A stretch of DNA of 9,904 nucleotides, taken from positions 1 to 9,904 of the forward strand of contig JAKAUD010000078.1 of NCBI GenBank assembly GCA_021827885.1. Direction: 5' to 3'. The notes under the pieces were generated by a model. That model was not told the DNA's origin, ran no database searches, and was given only the letters and a program-made list of their open reading frames with translations. Numbering within the stretch: position 1 is the stretch's first letter; each line of letters opens with the position of its first letter. Origin of the DNA: Thermoplasmata archaeon (GTDB taxonomy: Archaea; Thermoplasmatota; Thermoplasmata; Thermoplasmatales; Thermoplasmataceae). Positions 6,771 to 9,904 of this stretch are shown here, piece after piece. A program made the position numbers and the translations under genes.

Positions 6771-7696
6771 AGATTCCTACCCCTAAACCACTGAATTGTC
6801 CTGCCTAGTCCTTCTTCAAGGGTTATGACAGGTTTCCAATTAAATATCCTCTCCGCTTTCTTGATATCTGCAGCCCGCCTCCTTGGGTCATCCTCCCTTG
6901 CTTTCCTAAACACAATCCTAGATTCCGAATCGGTCATGCTCTTTATCACCTCAGCAAGTTTATATATCCCTATCTCTACCGAAGAGCCAATGTTTATTAC
7001 CTGACCCCCTAAGTTGGGTAATGTTAGTAATTTCCAGGTGATCTCTAACCAGTCATCTACATACAGGAATGATCTCGTTTGTTTACCGTCACCATAAATT
7101 ACGATGTCCTCACCCCTTAACGCACTAACTATGAACCTGGGTATTACCCTACCGTACCCTCCATCCGCTCTTATTCCAGGGCCATAAATGTTAAAAGGCC
7201 TTTGAATTCTCGTATCAATATGGTACTCTCTTTGATATGCCATTATTAGCGCCTCGGAAAATCTTTTTCCTTCATCGTAGCAACTTCTTTTCCCGTTCGG
7301 ATTGACATAACCGTAGTAATCCTCTGGTGTTGGAATGACAGATGCCTCACCATACACTTCAGAGGACGAGGTATACATAAATACACATCTGGAATTCAAC
7401 GCTATTTCTAACATGTTTCTGGTCCCTAGAGAATTTGAAAGTAGTGTATCGATGGGATGTAAAACATAATCCTCAGGGGAAGGTCTCGCAGCAAGATGCA
7501 CGACATAATCAAACTTCTCGTTTGTTTTGAAATATTCTACTTTTTCATTCACAAATTTAACGCTACTTGGAATGTTCATTCCTTGCGAAGTGGACAGATC
7601 GTCTACAACCGTCACTTCACACCCTTCTCCTATGGCTCTGTGAACTAGGCAAGAACCCAGAAACCCATTTCCTCCAGAGACCAGTATTCTTTCCAT
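6767..7696 (-). CDS. UDP-glucuronate decarboxylase-like NAD-dependent epimerase/dehydratase (UDP-xylose synthase)
   Basis: An extended short-chain dehydrogenase, 309 residues from the ATG at 7696; numbering below uses that start. It has the NAD site GGNGFLGS (8-15), the acidic pair VVDDLST, HLAARPSP, TSSSEVYGE (109-117) and the catalytic Tyr140/Lys144 in CYDEGK. Then come RPFNIYGPG, GRVIPRFI and YGDGKQTRSFLYVDD. The combination EDYYGYVNPNGKRSCYDEGKR, including a Glu directly after the catalytic serines, closely follows the UDP-xylose synthase (UXS) pattern EDYxGxVNPxGxRxCYDEGKR. Such enzymes decarboxylate UDP-glucuronate to UDP-xylose via a 4-keto intermediate. The upstream GTG at 7717 is possible, but the TATA box at 7723-7730 would start transcription near 7700, favouring the ATG. 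It is first in the operon, with a 4-bp overlap with the dehydrogenase that makes its substrate. A dTDP-glucose dehydratase or an epimerase is a less likely alternative. Confidence 0.82.
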   Translation of the reverse strand: MERILVSGGNGFLGSCLVHRAIGEGCEVTVVDDLSTSQGMNIPSSVKFVNEKVEYFKTNEKFDYVVHLAARPSPEDYVLHPIDTLLSNSLGTRNMLEIALNSRCVFMYTSSSEVYGEASVIPTPEDYYGYVNPNGKRSCYDEGKRFSEALIMAYQREYHIDTRIQRPFNIYGPGIRADGGYGRVIPRFIVSALRGEDIVIYGDGKQTRSFLYVDDWLEITWKLLTLPNLGGQVINIGSSVEIGIYKLAEVIKSMTDSESRIVFRKAREDDPRRRAADIKKAERIFNWKPVITLEEGLGRTIQWFRGRNL

Positions 7697-7722
7697 AATC
7701 TTAATTAAAATCCTCACGCTGT

Positions 7723-7730
7723 TATTAAAT
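7723..7730 (-). promoter_or_regulatory. Proximal TATA box of the UDP-xylose operon
   Basis: ATTTAATA on the minus strand, centred ~30 bp before the ATG at 7696, predicts a transcript with only a few leader bases. It argues against the GTG start at 7717. Confidence 0.45.
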
Positions 7731-7792
7731 TTTGTGAATTGTTCGGCTTTGGGAGAGATTCTTGGATACCGAGTGATAACTAAGTAGGGGGG

Positions 7793-7801
7793 ATATATAT
7801 A
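7793..7801. promoter_or_regulatory. Distal TATA-like element (ATATATATA next to six G)
   Basis: A run of six G followed by ATATATATAG on the plus strand. On the minus strand it could be a second operon promoter, starting near 7769 and giving a ~70-base leader. On the plus strand it could drive antisense RNA into the decayed fragment and the FkbM gene. Nearby, 7816-7830 (acaccttttaagtgt) is an imperfect palindrome around TTTTAA. Orientation cannot be decided by eye. Confidence 0.3.
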
Positions 7802-7836
7802 GAGCGTTGAAATTTACACCTTTTAAGTGTATTGCG

Positions 7837-8166
7837 TTACTTCATAATGTAAAGTTCCTTTAGAGTCTCCATAGGCTTCGATTTGTGTTTGAAATTCTCA
7901 TTATTTCTTATCTTGTGCTTGATATTCCACAATGTTTTCTTCGATATTCCCTTATCCTTAACATCCATAGGCTTCAATGTTAAAATCCAGTCAAAGAATT
8001 CCCTGAAATTCTCATACTCAAGGTATGAATCGTCATCTATGCCTAAAACAGATACCTCGTCAAGATTGCTGGATTCCTTGCCTATGTATCTTATCCTATC
8101 AGCAATGATGTGTTTTCTATGGGCAATTCCTTCGCTATCGAAACCGAATATTTTGCACTTGTAAGA
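7837..8166 (-). pseudogene. N-terminally missing protein fragment of unknown family with helix-turn-helix-like tail
   Basis: An open frame of 109 codons runs from directly after the FkbM stop to a TAA at 7837-7839. It has no start codon in its first half and no Shine-Dalgarno site. It is protein-like: an N-terminal part with CKIFGFDSEGIAHRKHII, an acidic middle (VLGIDDDSYLEYENFREFF), and a basic tail with ISKKTLWNIKHKIRNN. The tail resembles that of the nearby Cas1 fragment (INKSTIWYQQKKIKEGK), including a small-residue, Lys, Ser/Lys, Thr, Leu/Ile, Trp core and a later KSK/YSK element. It lies in the same frame as the methyltransferase, but FkbM proteins do not need such an extension, so it is best seen as the stump of a lost gene. 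I do not recognise the family; a link to defence or replication genes is conjecture. Confidence 0.55.
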
Positions 8167-9078
8167 CTACGAGTTCTTTAGTGTATCTCCTCTTCCCTTA
8201 TTAACCGCATATATTATTCCTTGGTTTTTTCCACGAACAGTAACCCAAAGGTTGTTCAATCTCTTTATAATATCTTCGGGCCTTCCGTTATGAAATTCTA
8301 AAATAATCTCTTTAAACGTATCTATTTCTTGTTGTGTAGCTCCTTCGAAGACATCGTACTCGCAGCCCTCACAATCCATCTTCAAAACAACCTCTCCTTT
8401 ATAATCCCCCAATAAATCTCGCAACGTCAGGGATTTAATAGGAACTCCATCATTCACCTCAACAGCTTGTGTAGAACCAGTCGAATTCAATCTGTCACTA
8501 ATTTTTAAAATGCCTTTGCTTCCAGAAATGACCGCATTGATAGGGGTGATTAGATTCTGATAACCGTTTATTCTTATGTTTTCAATTAGTTTATTATAAG
8601 TGACAGGAAACGGCTCAATAGCGAGAACCCGTATTGCCCCGTTTCCTGCAAAATATATTGCGGAATCACCAATATTAGCTCCAACATCGATTACTGTACG
8701 GCCTGAAACATGTATATTTTTATAATCCTCATAAATAAATATTCCAAGAATATCGCCATAAAAAAAAGCACCTTTAAAACACAGGTCCTTATTTCTATAT
8801 CTTAACAAAACAATATCATTCTTTGTGTCAATATTCATCTTCATGACCGACGAATATGCAATCAAACTGGCTTGAGAATGTTTTGTAATAATTATATCTG
8901 AGCCATTTCTTAGTGAGGCTTTGGTATTGTATTTTCTCAAATAAATTCTAGGAATGACATATATCCAGTTTTTATAAGTCTTAATAAATAGATATAGCAA
9001 CCTCAGCCTACCGAATTTAAAGGTCAGAATTTTGGGTCTGCCACCATAAAAATCGTTGCCCATTTGGTCATTTTTCAT
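8167..9078 (-). CDS. FkbM-family SAM-dependent methyltransferase
   Basis: A 303-residue Rossmann methyltransferase. After an N-terminal region of the FkbM kind (IKTYKNWIYVIPRIYLRKY at 32-50, then SLRNGSDIII), it has the SAM motif VIDVGANIGDSAIYFA (129-144), the ribose-binding AIEPFP (153-158), and KMDCEGCEYDVFEGA (233-247), followed by ILEFH and a closing GIIYAVN strand. The family typically methylates hydroxyl groups on sugars or lipid-like products, so here it may cap a glycan residue. The acceptor is unknown. The ATG at 9078 is supported by AGGTGA six bases upstream; the gene overlaps the cas1 remnant by 11 bp. It ends in TAG. No membrane segment is visible. Domain content looks complete, so it should be functional despite lying between two gene remnants. 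Confidence 0.87.
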   Translation of the reverse strand: MKNDQMGNDFYGGRPKILTFKFGRLRLLYLFIKTYKNWIYVIPRIYLRKYNTKASLRNGSDIIITKHSQASLIAYSSVMKMNIDTKNDIVLLRYRNKDLCFKGAFFYGDILGIFIYEDYKNIHVSGRTVIDVGANIGDSAIYFAGNGAIRVLAIEPFPVTYNKLIENIRINGYQNLITPINAVISGSKGILKISDRLNSTGSTQAVEVNDGVPIKSLTLRDLLGDYKGEVVLKMDCEGCEYDVFEGATQQEIDTFKEIILEFHNGRPEDIIKRLNNLWVTVRGKNQGIIYAVNKGRGDTLKNS

Positions 9079-9793
9079 TAATTTTCACCTTTGTTTTACT
9101 ATAAACTTTAATCTCTTTCCCCTCTTTAATCTTCTTTTGCTGATACCAGATTGTGGATTTGTTGATTTTCAGCTCTTTCCGTTTTTCAGGACTGATTGAT
9201 ATAATCTTTGACCTGAGTTCTTTATCGTCTACCCTATCGATTCTGATTTCGGGAATGTTGAAATCCAAAGCCTTTGATTTACAAGAAATGTAATTGCTCA
9301 GAATCCTCACGTTTTCATTGAGGATGTTATCTAAAGAGTATTGCTTTCCCTTGAATTCATACAGTTTGTTGAAATTGTTCTTAATTTTCTCAATCAGTAA
9401 CCTTGCGGTATCAGGTCTTAAACGGATATGGTAATTCTCCGTTACGATAAAGTCGCTCTTCTTGAGCTTCGTTTCCAGTGTTTCAACAACGGAATAATCG
9501 ATAACGTATCGAAACAGCTCTTGCAAATCGTAAACTAACGGATGCTTAGAAGGTGCTATCTCGTGTAAAAAGCCTATAGAAGGGTCAAGACCTATCGAAT
9601 TTACCGTTTTTCTTATCAGAGATTCCAGAACGGCATATCCGTAATTCAAAAGTGCGTTTATCTCATCCGAAGCGTTCATATTCCATGAATACGATAAATT
9701 TTTCCTTGACTGAAAATTGAAATCAGGTGCTAAATCATTGAATATTCTCGATAAAACAGACCAGTAAGCTGATGCTATATAATCTGCACCATC
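9068..9793 (-). pseudogene. cas1: CRISPR-associated endonuclease/integrase Cas1, C-terminal remnant
   Basis: Cas1, with Cas2, integrates spacers into CRISPR arrays. The frame is open from 9793 (just after an in-frame TAA at 9794-9796) to the TGA at 9068, giving 241 residues of the helical catalytic lobe. Visible motifs are ASAYWSVL near the start, INALLNYGYAVLESLIR, GLDPSIGFLHE with the metal-binding His77, and PLVYDLQELFR with Asp89 and Glu92, then HIRLRPDTARLLI. A basic tail (~200-238) with RKELKINKSTIWYQQKKIKEGK is helix-turn-helix-like. The N-terminal beta domain is absent, and the first metal-binding Glu, expected about eight residues before YW, is not seen. An internal ATG at 9679 would give 203 residues without that region and lacks a Shine-Dalgarno site. 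No cas2, cas4 or repeats are visible. A casposon-type Cas1 is an alternative. Confidence 0.85.
9085..9090 (-). promoter_or_regulatory. Shine-Dalgarno site of the FkbM gene
   Basis: AGGTGA on the minus strand lies within the last codons of the cas1 remnant, six bases before the ATG at 9076-9078. Together with the 11-bp overlap it indicates that the methyltransferase was translated as part of a transcript running through cas1. Confidence 0.6.
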
Positions 9794-9904
9794 TTACAGT
9801 TGGAACATTCCTATGAAAAAGGCTGATCTGACACCCTCCTTATGCCCCTCTCCCTTAATATTTTTGCTCTGCTCTCGATGTCCTTCGACATCCCTGGACT
9901 CTTT
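9794..9904 (-). other. Foreign DNA replacing the 5' part of cas1; possible tail of an edge-cut ORF
   Basis: No Cas1-like sequence continues here in any minus-strand frame. One minus frame is open from the window edge to a TAG at 9811-9813 and ends MSKDIESRAKILRERGIRR followed by VSDQPFS. This charged, Arg-rich reading looks like the C-terminus of a real protein, possibly a transposase, but is too short to identify. A near-palindrome (ggaacattcc) lies at 9802-9811, between that stop and the cas1 frame. The simplest reading is an insertion sequence or rearrangement point inside cas1, near its active-site Glu codon. Confidence 0.3.

Noticed and set aside
7883..8164. Plus-strand 93-codon open frame with a hydrophobic start that mimics a signal peptide.
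   Set aside because: The opposite strand gives a much more protein-like charged sequence; the hydrophobicity is the complement of a Lys/Glu-rich reading.
8160..8175. TAG between FkbM and the downstream open frame as a pyrrolysine or read-through codon giving one ~410-residue protein.
   Set aside because: The FkbM domain is complete before the TAG, TAG also ends the GT2 and UDP-glucose dehydrogenase genes here as a normal stop, and the following residues do not resemble an FkbM extension.
9068..9793. Casposon integrase, because of the tail and the absence of cas2.
   Set aside because: No PolB, HNH or terminal repeats are visible, and CRISPR Cas1 proteins of archaea can also carry such tails; it is left only as an alternative.
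1..9904. CRISPR array, tRNA or rRNA genes.
   Set aside because: No regularly spaced direct repeats and no cloverleaf or rRNA-like segments were seen on reading the window; short gaps hold only the promoter-like and repeat elements listed.

Overview
The window looks archaeal, most likely from a Thermoplasmata-type or related euryarchaeon; this is an inference from sequence style, not a database match. Three genes have AT-rich TATA-like boxes about 25-30 bp before the start codon, which fits leaderless or nearly leaderless archaeal transcripts. Two internal operon starts have AGGTG or AGGTGA Shine-Dalgarno sites spaced six bases from the ATG. AGG/AGA and ATA codons are frequent. A Cas1 with a C-terminal helix-turn-helix-like tail and an IS630-type transposase also fit an archaeon.

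Layout, left to right. A sugar-nucleotide epimerase cut by the left edge (+) ends in a T7 tract and meets, tail to tail, a GT2 dolichyl-phosphate-sugar-synthase-like glycosyltransferase (-). Next to the promoter of that gene sits a decayed IS630-family element whose transposase carries one frameshift and one nonsense codon but keeps all three DDE residues. A GT4 glycosyltransferase (-) follows, with its own TATA box and a strong inverted repeat upstream. Then comes a tightly overlapping minus-strand operon read right to left: UDP-glucuronate decarboxylase-like enzyme, UDP-glucose 6-dehydrogenase, UTP-glucose-1-phosphate uridylyltransferase, and a second GT4 glycosyltransferase.

The right end is a graveyard. 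It holds an N-terminally missing unknown protein fragment, an intact FkbM-family methyltransferase, and the C-terminal part of a Cas1 integrase whose upstream portion is replaced by unrelated DNA at the right edge.

Taken together, the operon encodes a complete three-step route from glucose-1-phosphate to UDP-glucose, UDP-glucuronate and UDP-xylose, with three glycosyltransferases and a possible O-methyltransferase nearby. This suggests a surface glycan or protein N-glycan island able to add glucuronate and/or a pentose, possibly methylated. The mobile-element and CRISPR remnants around it mark it as a variable region. No CRISPR array, tRNA or rRNA was seen.
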